Assembly: GCA_964607755.1 (NCBI GenBank)
Contig: CAZSMC010000001.1
Span: forward strand, 124,001-188,000
From: CAZSMC01 sp964607755
Lineage (GTDB): Bacteria; Zhuqueibacterota; Zhuqueibacteria; Residuimicrobiales; Krinioviventaceae
Length of the DNA stretch: 64,000 bases
Direction of reading: 5' to 3'
Program-made: the position numbers and the translations under genes
Notes under the pieces: generated by a model
Database searches by the model: none
Told to the model about the DNA's origin: nothing
Seen by the model: the letters and a program-made list of their open reading frames with translations, nothing else
Shown: piece after piece, positions 9,559-18,679 of the stretch
How positions within the stretch are numbered: the first letter of the stretch is position 1
Layout of the letters: every line of letters begins with the position of its first letter

Positions 9559-10113
9559 ATGAAATATATTTTGCTTTTATTTTTTATCGTGCTTTTGTTC
9601 ACGCAGTGCAGTGTGAAAACACCGGAAATTACCCTCACCGGCGAAAAGACAGCTCTGGAAAATCAGGTTCTGGGCAACTATGAACAAGTAGAAAATGATA
9701 TCTGGGTCACAGCTTCGTCACGAGCCGGCAAAACGCAACGAGACACGCTGAGATCGGCCCGCCAGCAAAATGTGCTGGATGCGCTCAGAGCAAGAAAATT
9801 CAACCAGGACGAAATTAGTGAACTAAAAAAAGCGCACGTCATCGGAGAAAACAATCAGGGGTTTGTGGAAATATTGGGTGGCGAGCAATACGACAATAAT
9901 CCCCAATACAGGAACATGGTCAATAGAATCGTTGAGGACGAAAACCAGGCGCGGCGCGTTATTTACCAGCGCCTGGTGACGGTGAATAACAGGGCAAAAT
10001 ATACTGCGGAAACCAGAGTAAAATCGGTTTTTGCCAGTATGCGTCAGCAGGAATCACCAGCAGGAACCATGATTCAAAAAGCTGACGGCACATGGGTTGA
10101 AAAGGAAAAGTAA
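9559..10113 (+). CDS. DUF1318 (YdbL-like) lipoprotein
   Basis: 184 residues. The start is the ATG at 9559, placed by a GGAGGATGG ribosome-binding site. An upstream in-frame ATG at 9421 lies inside the previous gene and lacks one. Residues 1-17 form a lipoprotein signal with lipobox FTQC, so the mature protein would be lipid-anchored. The rest aligns by eye with YdbL/DUF1318: ELKKAHVIGENNQGFVEILG, then NRIVEDENQARRVIYQRLV, then the C-terminal signature GTMIQKADGTWVEKE. In E. coli YdbL is a soluble periplasmic partner of YdbH and the lipoprotein YnbE. Here lipid anchor and DUF1318 domain are in one chain, perhaps combining both partners. It is 32 bp after the YdbH-like gene and 3 bp before the giant protein gene. 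Confidence 0.75.
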   Translation: MKYILLLFFIVLLFTQCSVKTPEITLTGEKTALENQVLGNYEQVENDIWVTASSRAGKTQRDTLRSARQQNVLDALRARKFNQDEISELKKAHVIGENNQGFVEILGGEQYDNNPQYRNMVNRIVEDENQARRVIYQRLVTVNNRAKYTAETRVKSVFASMRQQESPAGTMIQKADGTWVEKEK

Positions 10114-10116
10114 GCC

Positions 10117-13100
10117 ATGATCTACAAGAATGTAAAATATTCACTGCTGCAATTGTTTTATCTTCTGTTTTCAGTTTTTTCTTTGCTTTTTATTCTATAT
10201 GCAAACCTTTTCTCCCAGACGATTCCTGAACAATTCCGGCAGGTAACGACGCATGCTGATATCGATTTGGCACCAAGACTTTCGCCGGACGGCAAATGGC
10301 TTGCTTTTGTATCGAAACGTTCGGGCAATTATGATATCTGGTTGCGGAATATGCAAAACGGGCGAACCCGCCAGTTAACCACCCACCGCGCTGATGATTA
10401 TTACCCGGCATGGGATCCAAAAAGCAGTTACATTGTGTTTGTCTCCCAGCGCAGCGATGCAGAAGGTGATGTGTTCAAACTCGAACTATCGAACATTTTG
10501 GGCGAGCTTGTCGCCAGAAAAAAGCCCGAGCAGTTGACTTTTTACAAAGGATTTGACGGTTATCCATGTGTATCCCCGGATGGCAAACAAATCGCCTGGG
10601 TTAGCGATCGCTCTGGTTTGGATAATATCTGGCTGCAGAGCAAGGGCAGGAATAAAAATGTACGCATATTAACGCACGGCGGCGCAACGCATCCGGTCTG
10701 GAGCCCGGTCCAGGATTATCTGGCATTTACAACCTTTCGTGAAGATAAAAGCAACGGCGATATCTGGCTGCTCAATCTTTATGCCCCAAAAGGAGCGTAC
10801 GTTCCGAAAACACCTGTGGACAGTCTTGAGCGCCCGATGTGGCCTGTGACGAAAGGGCCGGCAAGGGACGGATTTCCGGTTTTTTCACCCGATGCAAAAC
10901 AAATTGCTTTTGTTCGCCGTGATTTCAATACAGACAAAAACGGTAAAATCACGCCGAATGATGCGGCAGCCATCTGGAGTGTTGACATTTCCTGGGTTCC
11001 CGAGGATACATCTGCCAACAATGATCCTTTGCTAAAGCTCTATGGCGATTCGTTTAATCCCGAAATTGTTCACAAAGCTCATATCGCAACCCAGGGCTAC
11101 AACACCATCCAGCCGGAATGGGGAACAGACCTGCGCATTTATTGTTCGTCTTCTCACAGCGGCAATGATGATATTTGGAGTTTGCCTGATAGCGGATTTT
11201 TCCCCGCACTCGAAAATCCTGCAGCTCAGTTCCGTTACGCTGATGAAAATTTCACCCTGCCCAACAATCTGACTTTTCACAGTCTCGATCTTTTCTTCCT
11301 TTCAGGTACGTTGTCTGAAAGGCAAAAGTTGTCATTATGGAATCGGATACAGGCCTTTCAGAATGTGTGCACAAACTTTTCTGATGATGAATTATGTGCA
11401 GCAGCACTATTGCAGCAAAGTGTCTGTTATCATATTTTAGGCCACACTTTCAGAGCTCTAAAAATCATTCAGTACATTAGAGAACAGGCCCGCGACCAGG
11501 AGCTCATTTCAGCCAAAGCGGATATTATGGCCACAGTTATGGCAAAAACAGTGGATCGAGATTCAGCGTCGTTATACAATCTCCTCAATGATTTACAACG
11601 CCTTGAACAAACCGAAACGTACCACCCCCAAGCCACAGCTCTGGTTTACATCATTATCGGAGATGTGTACGACAAAATTAATGATAATGAAAAAGCAATG
11701 TCGTATTACACACGCGCTGTTGAAAAATATCCGGATATCCGCGAACTAGCTGCTGAAAGTCTTTACAAACGGGGAATACTGCACAAGAAAAATGACGAGT
11801 CTGAAAAAGCGATTGGAGATTTTTCAACGGTTCTTGACACATATAGCGACATTGAAAAATGGCGGCACCTGGCGCAAAAAGAGCTTTTTGGAATTTTTGA
11901 GAAAAATGTGGCAACCCGGCAAAATTATGTTGAACGCTATGAATCTATCGCTGAAAAGTATTCGGGAAATCCCTCTGTCTCTGCAGAAGCACTTTATCGT
12001 AAAGCAGCGCTTTTCCGGGAAAATGAAGACTATGCAAAAGCGCTATCAACGTTGGATTATATCGAAAATAATTTTCAGGACCATCAGGATTACACCTTTA
12101 AAGCCGCGCTTAAAAAAGCCGGTATTTTATTTGATTCGGGACAAGACAATAAAGCATTTTCCATACTGGATTCTCTTTATACTTTTCACATCGACAAAAA
12201 TCCCAGCCTTGCGGATCAAGCTCAAAAGAGAATGGTTCAGGCACTTGTACGCGCTGCAGATGAATTGCGTGTCAGCAATGACTTAAAAATTGCTCTGCCT
12301 AATTATAAGCACGCCTGGCAATTAGCCCCGGACAATGTGGATGCACATCGCGGTTACATACAATGTCTCTATCGCCTGGGCCGTATTGATGAAGCTATGA
12401 GCGAATACGATGCTCTAAGCAAACAAGTCCCTGACAATAATATTGTTCAGTATGCCCGGGGTCTTGCCTATTCCTACAAAGGCACAGAGAAAGCGGACCT
12501 CAAAAACGATCCTTATGGCATCAAACCGGAATATCTCAAAAAATCCAACGATATCATCCGCCAGGCACTTGCACAGGATTACACCTTCATAGATGCCTAT
12601 CTGACAATGAGTTACAACTATGAGACTCTGGAAACCCACAATATTCGGGAACAGCAAAGGTCCAAATCGTTTTTACGCAAATCATGGAACACTGTAACCG
12701 CTCCGCTGTTGTGGACTTTTCGTACACTCACTTTTTGGAGCGAAACCCGCGAACCGAGATACTATGAAGATGCCATTCAGGAATTGAGCCGTGCGCTGGC
12801 ATTGAATGATGAAAAGCAAAATCCGGAACTCGAAGCGCGTTTAGCTCTGAACATGGCGAACAATTATTACAAATTAGGGGAATTCGGATTTAAACGCGCT
12901 TATGAATACTATCATATTCGCATGAGGCACGATTCCACATTTGAAGACATTCAACAGGAAGCCGCGATAAAGTCGCGCATGGGACATTGCGCATTGGTCG
13001 TCCAAGACCTGGATAAAGGGCCCGGTTATTTAAAGCGCTCCATTCAGTTGTATAAAAAATTGAACAGAGACATCCAGGTGCTGATCAATACCAAAAGGCT

Positions 13101-16100
13101 GGCTCTGTTGTATGAGATTGGCGGCGATTCACAGCAAGCCTTGCGCTATTATCAGGAAGCGGCTGATGTCGAACAGCGCCGCAGCTTCCACACCGGACTC
13201 ATGCGCAGTTATCGAAGCATGGCGCATCACAGCCAAATCCTCAACAGGCAGAAAGATGCCATGACTTATTCCGAAAAAGCTTTGGAGCTTTTACATAGTG
13301 ATCTGATAAAACAAACAGAAGGTAAACCGATTTACCTTCAACTTGGATTGATGGGCATTTACTTTCCAATACCGTATGATTTGCGCAATTTCGGGGTAAA
13401 ATCTACCACCGAATTAACTACAGATCAGGAAGAAGCTTTTGTGTACAATGTATTAGCGAATAATTATTTGAATGACAAGACCTATGACAAAACTCTGGAA
13501 TATTTGCATAAAAAATGGAAGATTTATAAAGAACGCAAGGATGCGGATTCACAAGCGATTATATACAACAATATTGGTTATATAAACTATATCAAGGGCG
13601 ACTATTATCAGGCATGGCTGGGTTTTACAAATTCGTATTGGAAGTGCTATAAAATCCATTACATAGCGGGTCAGGCGTTAAACATTCGCAACTCGGCTGA
13701 AATCGTCCTGGCAATGGCCAGAGCATCAGACCCTTATAATCGTCGAAATCTCAAAAAATGCCATGACTGGATTACCAATAAAATACACGAAATGATGCAA
13801 TTGATGGAACCGCAAAAAGAACTCTACTATGATACTTTTATTCATTTTCATTTGCTTTTGGCACAGCTCGCTTTGATTGATCCGGTTTACAATAAGAGTG
13901 ATGATTTGCAAGGAACTATTTTCTCTTCGCTTACCTCTTTTGATAATGCCGAGGCCGCACTGGTTCAGCTTGATTTGGCATTAACATTGAGCAGGCTATA
14001 TAAACAGAAAACTGAAGAATGTGCCATCGAATTTCATTACGGCAGGATTTATCATTTGATTGGCACCGAGAGAGAAGCTTTTCGCCATCTAATGAAAAGC
14101 CGGACCCTGGCCATCCGGGAACGGTACCTGGAGATGTTGTGGCAAATCAATACGTATATTGGCAAGACGCTCGAAGAGATGGATGATCCATTAAGAAAAG
14201 AACTGGTCAAAAATAGAACAGCACTGGATTATTATCAGGAAGCCATTGACGTTTTGCAAAGCCGGTCTTTCAAAACACCAGGAATCTCGATCCGGACACT
14301 TCGGGAGGCGCATGAAGAGCCTTACCGGCAGGCAATTGCTTTTATGATTGAAAAAGGCGACACCCTGGGCGCGTTTAAAACCACGGAAGCAATGCGTTCA
14401 GAAACATTCCTGAATATGGTCTCCAGAGAGAAATTACACTTTTTCTCGCAAAAAGATAGTACTTTTTATGAGCGTGCCCGTACACTCGGAGCTGACATCA
14501 ACGAAAGCGAAATAAACCTGCTTCAACTCCGTCAGAGTCCGAATGTGTCGCAGTCCAGAATTAACAATCTAACCAATGAACTTTTATTAAAAAAGCAAGA
14601 ATATAACGAGCTGCTTCAACAAATAAGCATAGAGACCCCAGGACTTGAACCGCTGATTCATGTGCCTGATTTGGAAATCTCTCAGATACAAACCCAGATT
14701 CCTTCCAGTCGGGGATTATTTTATCACGTTACGCTCGATGACTTTACTGCGGTTTGGATTATTACTAGTGATAACGTTCAATTTTTCAGGCTGCCAGTTT
14801 ATAATCCTCAATTCACAGATGCTCTATTAACATTCGAACATCAGTTAGCGCAAGATTCCGCCAGCATACATGACGTGCCAACATTCCTGGATATTCTTTT
14901 TGCGCCTCTAAAAAAAGCAGCTTTTGAATATGTCACCGTGATCCCGGATTATGATGTGCTACTTTTCCCATGGCATATTATTAATTTTTCATCAATTGCT
15001 GAAAACATGCCCCGAATAGAACGCATAAATTCCAGTTTATCGAGTTATTCTCTTGCAAATAAAAACCGGAAACTTGAGGGGCAAAAAATTGCCACCACAG
15101 CCTCAACAAAATTATGGGAAAGTGAGAATTATACTGTACTGAATCCTGATTCTTTAATATCCAAAAAAAGATCAACAGCTCAGGCAATGACCAATGAAGC
15201 GAACATTTTCCATCTAAAAGGTTCAACAAACTGGGACCAAATGAGTCCGTTGCGCACGACATTTGCTTTCCCGGCACCAAAACAGAGTACACAGAATTTG
15301 ACAGCTTTGTCGCTCTACGGGTATACCGCGAATCCATACATTTGCCTGCTGGACCCTGGTGCGGATTCGCTTTACTTCAACGGAAGCGAGCCGGCAATCG
15401 CTCTTGAATGTTCTTTTTTCTACAGCGGTGTGCCCTCGGTTATATTCACTTTATGGCCCAATGCAGATTCTACTTCAAGTATTTTTTATGCAGAATTTTA
15501 TAAAAATTTAACAAACATGCCTCCGGCCATGGCATTACATACAACACAGAAAAATTTAAATGCAAACGGTGTTCCGGTTAGTGTCTGGGGTCGTTACCAA
15601 TTTTACGGGTTCCCGGGAATGACCCGGCAGGAAGAGCAACTGTTTGCCAGCGAGAATCTCGATTTTGTCATCCAACGCGCTGATGAAGCATTTGACAGAG
15701 GTGATTGGCTAAATGCTCTGCAATCCTACCGGCAGGCTATGGAATTGAGTGAACGCCGGGGCAATGAAATGCAGCACCAGCTCCTTGACAGAATGCTGCA
15801 AAGTACGATGAATGGTGCCTTGTGGTCAGAGGCAATTGGTATCCAAAAACAAATTATTCATCTGGCAGAGGCGGACAAAAACTGGCAAGCAGCCGCCAGA
15901 GGGTACAAACAACTGGCTAACTATTATAGCGAAAACAGTCAATATGAAGAAGCGGCAAAAGCCAATCAGAAATACGACCAGCTTACCAGCCGTTACGGGC
16001 TCGAACGCAATGAAGGAAATCTTTTCATAGAGACGGCACAGATTTATGAACGCGGGCATCGCTATGAAAAAGCAATAGAGTGGTACCTGAAAGCTGCAAG

Positions 16101-18477
16101 CGTTTTTCGTCAGGCGGGAGAAATAGGGAACGAAATACAATGTCTGCGTTTTGTCGCAAATTTGTACACCACAGAATTGAACAATCTGCCCCAGGCTCTG
16201 GAGTATTACACGCAAGCCAATAGCAAGTTAGAAACCAATGTTCCTTCAACGGGTATTGACTTGTCTCTTGACATTTCTTCTGTTTATGAAAAGATGGGCC
16301 TTTTTACTGCAGCAGAGGAATTTGCAGGAAAAGCTTTAAATAATGCACAAAATATATCTGATTCTTTGCGGATTGCCCGGTCTCAACTCCGACTGGGTTG
16401 GGTTTTACTCAGAGAACGGGAATATCACAAAGCTCTTGTTCTGCAAGCGAGTGCAAAAAAGTATTTTATGACTAATAATCAATATAAAGCTTTAATTGAT
16501 GCTTACAAATGCCAGAGCTATATCGAATTAATCCGGAAAAACTATCAATCCGCAATTGATCATGCTTTTTCAGCCCTGAAGATAGCCAATAACCAACAAC
16601 TGGAATATCATCAAGGAGAGCTCTTGCAGTTCATTGGCGTTATGCAATGGCTGCAGGGCGCGCCTCAGGCCGCAATAGCCACTCTTCGGGAAGCGGTTTC
16701 CACCGACTCGCTCAGCAATGGTCATAGGCAAATGGCCCGTTCCATGCTCTCACTGGCGTCTTTTCATCGTCAGCTTGGCCAGGGCATCCTGGCGAAACGC
16801 TACCTCAACCGGGTTCGATCTCTGGAAGAAAAGTACCTGGATGCCGAGGCGATTGCGACCGGGCGTTACCTTTCCAGTCTGATGGCATCGCCGGAGAACG
16901 CTTTGGAACTGGCAGAGTTGGCTCATCAAACAGCTCAAAATCTTTTTATTGCAGAAATTGAATGGCGCGCTTTGGCACAAAAAGCAGAATTAGCCGCTCA
17001 AGCAAACAGGATATCCGATGCGGTTTCATGTTTCGAGCAGAGCACAAGTTTAATTGAGAGCCAGCACTCTACGATACGTGACCCAATATTTCAGAGTCTG
17101 GAGAAAAACAGAAATGATGTTTATACGGATTATATCAATCTGTTAATCAAACTCAACCAGCATGAACAGGCGCTCGTCATAGCAGACAGAGCAGAACAGC
17201 AACGGTTTCTCGACAAAATAAACGTCAGAAAGATTTCGTTTTCTCAAGAGCCTGGCAGTCTTTTTTCAGAACTGGTCAACGTGCGGGAAAAGCGTATACT
17301 GTCCCGGCATGAGTTTGGTCAGCTTCGAGATGAACCGGACAGCGTGGATGATCAAAACGCCATTGAATTACAAAATCAGTTTACAAAGAGCGAGTCTCTC
17401 CTGGTCGACCAAATAAAAGAATTGGATGCTCGCAAAGTGCAACTTTTCAGGCCAGAGCCCATTAATATAAAAGAGCTGCAATCCATTTTGCCGGAAAACA
17501 TGGCTGTGTTGTGCTTTTCACGGAATGATCAAAAAATCGCGTCCTGGCTTTTAAGCGGATCCGAATTGATGTTCAAATCCACGGAATTTGAAATTAATTT
17601 AACAAAACACATTAACAATCTCGTTACCGGTCTGTCCGATAAAAGCAAAGCGGTCAACAGTAAGACGCTTTATCAGCTTTTCTGGGAGCCCTGGCGAAAT
17701 AATGCGCAAAAGTACAAGTATATTGTCATTGTACCGTTTGGCGATTTACAGAATCTGCCTTTTTCTGTAGTCAAGAGAGACAAAGAAAAGCCAATAGGTC
17801 TGTTGCATAATCTGTCAACAGCAGCCAGTCTTACGCAACTCGAGATGGCGTTGCAAAACAGTCGCGATTCACAAAACGCTGATGCCCGGGTCACAACTAT
17901 TAACTATTGGACAGCCCGGGACACGAGTGCCACAGCCGTTTATTCAAAATTGTTGGTGCAATGCCTTGACCGGTATTTTGATTCGGTTAACAATGTCCTG
18001 GCAAAGGAAACATCTGATGTTTTTATGAATCGTGATCAGTCACCACCAGGATTCGTGCTGTTTAGTTGCCCTGTTTATAGCGATACAATAAATGCATTAA
18101 ACTCGTCAATACAGATTTCTTCTATTGATGACAAATCGGCTCGATTAGAAGTGAGGACACTTTTAGCAGAACAGTTTCCCGCCCGACGCGTCGGGGTTTA
18201 TGGTTTATCTCCTCACCCGCAATCGCATTCAATTTTACCAACCGGTTCCGGATTGATGCACAGCCTTATTTTTAGCGGCACATCGTCGGTGCTCTCTACA
18301 CAATTTAGCAACAATGCCGGGCCTTGTTCTGTGCTATTTAAAAGGTTTTTCCGTTTTATGAGCCAGGGTTACAGCCAAGCCGAATCTCTTCGTCGTGCCC
18401 GTCAAGTTGTGTATGAGATGGTTGATTCACATCCTTCAGCATGGGGCGGCGTTACGCTGTATGGCGATTTTCGATAG
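10117..18477 (+). CDS. Giant exported PD40 propeller-TPR-CHAT-TPR-CHAT protein with degenerate CHAT active sites
   Basis: 2786 residues. An N-terminal signal segment (about 8-33) predicts export. Residues ~35-370 hold TolB/PD40-type propeller blades (LSPDGKWLAFVS, VSPDGKQIAWVS, FSPDAKQIAFVR). Residues ~390-1440 form a TPR superhelix. A first CHAT-like domain spans ~1525-1835, a second TPR array ~1850-2370, and a second CHAT-like domain ~2445-2786. CHAT folds are recognised by PDYDVLLFPWHII and VIVPFGDLQNLPF, and by the closing G-x-x-SV segments (SGVPSVIFTLW, SGTSSVLSTQF). The catalytic His (THG) position is Ser1703 in the first and Cys2651 in the second. The catalytic Cys (SAC) position is near Pro1747 in the first and Leu2697 in the second. 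Both are therefore probably inactive scaffolds. The gene is 3 bp downstream of the DUF1318 lipoprotein gene, so it is likely in the same envelope operon. Its function is unknown. Confidence 0.85.
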   Translation: MIYKNVKYSLLQLFYLLFSVFSLLFILYANLFSQTIPEQFRQVTTHADIDLAPRLSPDGKWLAFVSKRSGNYDIWLRNMQNGRTRQLTTHRADDYYPAWDPKSSYIVFVSQRSDAEGDVFKLELSNILGELVARKKPEQLTFYKGFDGYPCVSPDGKQIAWVSDRSGLDNIWLQSKGRNKNVRILTHGGATHPVWSPVQDYLAFTTFREDKSNGDIWLLNLYAPKGAYVPKTPVDSLERPMWPVTKGPARDGFPVFSPDAKQIAFVRRDFNTDKNGKITPNDAAAIWSVDISWVPEDTSANNDPLLKLYGDSFNPEIVHKAHIATQGYNTIQPEWGTDLRIYCSSSHSGNDDIWSLPDSGFFPALENPAAQFRYADENFTLPNNLTFHSLDLFFLSGTLSERQKLSLWNRIQAFQNVCTNFSDDELCAAALLQQSVCYHILGHTFRALKIIQYIREQARDQELISAKADIMATVMAKTVDRDSASLYNLLNDLQRLEQTETYHPQATALVYIIIGDVYDKINDNEKAMSYYTRAVEKYPDIRELAAESLYKRGILHKKNDESEKAIGDFSTVLDTYSDIEKWRHLAQKELFGIFEKNVATRQNYVERYESIAEKYSGNPSVSAEALYRKAALFRENEDYAKALSTLDYIENNFQDHQDYTFKAALKKAGILFDSGQDNKAFSILDSLYTFHIDKNPSLADQAQKRMVQALVRAADELRVSNDLKIALPNYKHAWQLAPDNVDAHRGYIQCLYRLGRIDEAMSEYDALSKQVPDNNIVQYARGLAYSYKGTEKADLKNDPYGIKPEYLKKSNDIIRQALAQDYTFIDAYLTMSYNYETLETHNIREQQRSKSFLRKSWNTVTAPLLWTFRTLTFWSETREPRYYEDAIQELSRALALNDEKQNPELEARLALNMANNYYKLGEFGFKRAYEYYHIRMRHDSTFEDIQQEAAIKSRMGHCALVVQDLDKGPGYLKRSIQLYKKLNRDIQVLINTKRLALLYEIGGDSQQALRYYQEAADVEQRRSFHTGLMRSYRSMAHHSQILNRQKDAMTYSEKALELLHSDLIKQTEGKPIYLQLGLMGIYFPIPYDLRNFGVKSTTELTTDQEEAFVYNVLANNYLNDKTYDKTLEYLHKKWKIYKERKDADSQAIIYNNIGYINYIKGDYYQAWLGFTNSYWKCYKIHYIAGQALNIRNSAEIVLAMARASDPYNRRNLKKCHDWITNKIHEMMQLMEPQKELYYDTFIHFHLLLAQLALIDPVYNKSDDLQGTIFSSLTSFDNAEAALVQLDLALTLSRLYKQKTEECAIEFHYGRIYHLIGTEREAFRHLMKSRTLAIRERYLEMLWQINTYIGKTLEEMDDPLRKELVKNRTALDYYQEAIDVLQSRSFKTPGISIRTLREAHEEPYRQAIAFMIEKGDTLGAFKTTEAMRSETFLNMVSREKLHFFSQKDSTFYERARTLGADINESEINLLQLRQSPNVSQSRINNLTNELLLKKQEYNELLQQISIETPGLEPLIHVPDLEISQIQTQIPSSRGLFYHVTLDDFTAVWIITSDNVQFFRLPVYNPQFTDALLTFEHQLAQDSASIHDVPTFLDILFAPLKKAAFEYVTVIPDYDVLLFPWHIINFSSIAENMPRIERINSSLSSYSLANKNRKLEGQKIATTASTKLWESENYTVLNPDSLISKKRSTAQAMTNEANIFHLKGSTNWDQMSPLRTTFAFPAPKQSTQNLTALSLYGYTANPYICLLDPGADSLYFNGSEPAIALECSFFYSGVPSVIFTLWPNADSTSSIFYAEFYKNLTNMPPAMALHTTQKNLNANGVPVSVWGRYQFYGFPGMTRQEEQLFASENLDFVIQRADEAFDRGDWLNALQSYRQAMELSERRGNEMQHQLLDRMLQSTMNGALWSEAIGIQKQIIHLAEADKNWQAAARGYKQLANYYSENSQYEEAAKANQKYDQLTSRYGLERNEGNLFIETAQIYERGHRYEKAIEWYLKAASVFRQAGEIGNEIQCLRFVANLYTTELNNLPQALEYYTQANSKLETNVPSTGIDLSLDISSVYEKMGLFTAAEEFAGKALNNAQNISDSLRIARSQLRLGWVLLREREYHKALVLQASAKKYFMTNNQYKALIDAYKCQSYIELIRKNYQSAIDHAFSALKIANNQQLEYHQGELLQFIGVMQWLQGAPQAAIATLREAVSTDSLSNGHRQMARSMLSLASFHRQLGQGILAKRYLNRVRSLEEKYLDAEAIATGRYLSSLMASPENALELAELAHQTAQNLFIAEIEWRALAQKAELAAQANRISDAVSCFEQSTSLIESQHSTIRDPIFQSLEKNRNDVYTDYINLLIKLNQHEQALVIADRAEQQRFLDKINVRKISFSQEPGSLFSELVNVREKRILSRHEFGQLRDEPDSVDDQNAIELQNQFTKSESLLVDQIKELDARKVQLFRPEPINIKELQSILPENMAVLCFSRNDQKIASWLLSGSELMFKSTEFEINLTKHINNLVTGLSDKSKAVNSKTLYQLFWEPWRNNAQKYKYIVIVPFGDLQNLPFSVVKRDKEKPIGLLHNLSTAASLTQLEMALQNSRDSQNADARVTTINYWTARDTSATAVYSKLLVQCLDRYFDSVNNVLAKETSDVFMNRDQSPPGFVLFSCPVYSDTINALNSSIQISSIDDKSARLEVRTLLAEQFPARRVGVYGLSPHPQSHSILPTGSGLMHSLIFSGTSSVLSTQFSNNAGPCSVLFKRFFRFMSQGYSQAESLRRARQVVYEMVDSHPSAWGGVTLYGDFR

Positions 18478-18679
18478 ACTCTTTATTTGTCCCCCCCCCA
18501 GCCTTTCTCTAAAAGTGTTGATTTTGAAAATTAATTTTTTCATATTAAAAAATAACTGAATTGTAACAAGCGTCTGAAATTTCATTTCTGATTGATAGAG
18601 GTGTCTTTCTCATTAAAAGAATAGCAGCATTATCGCATAGAAACGATCACGTGCATAGAATGATGGAAGAGAGGTTACA

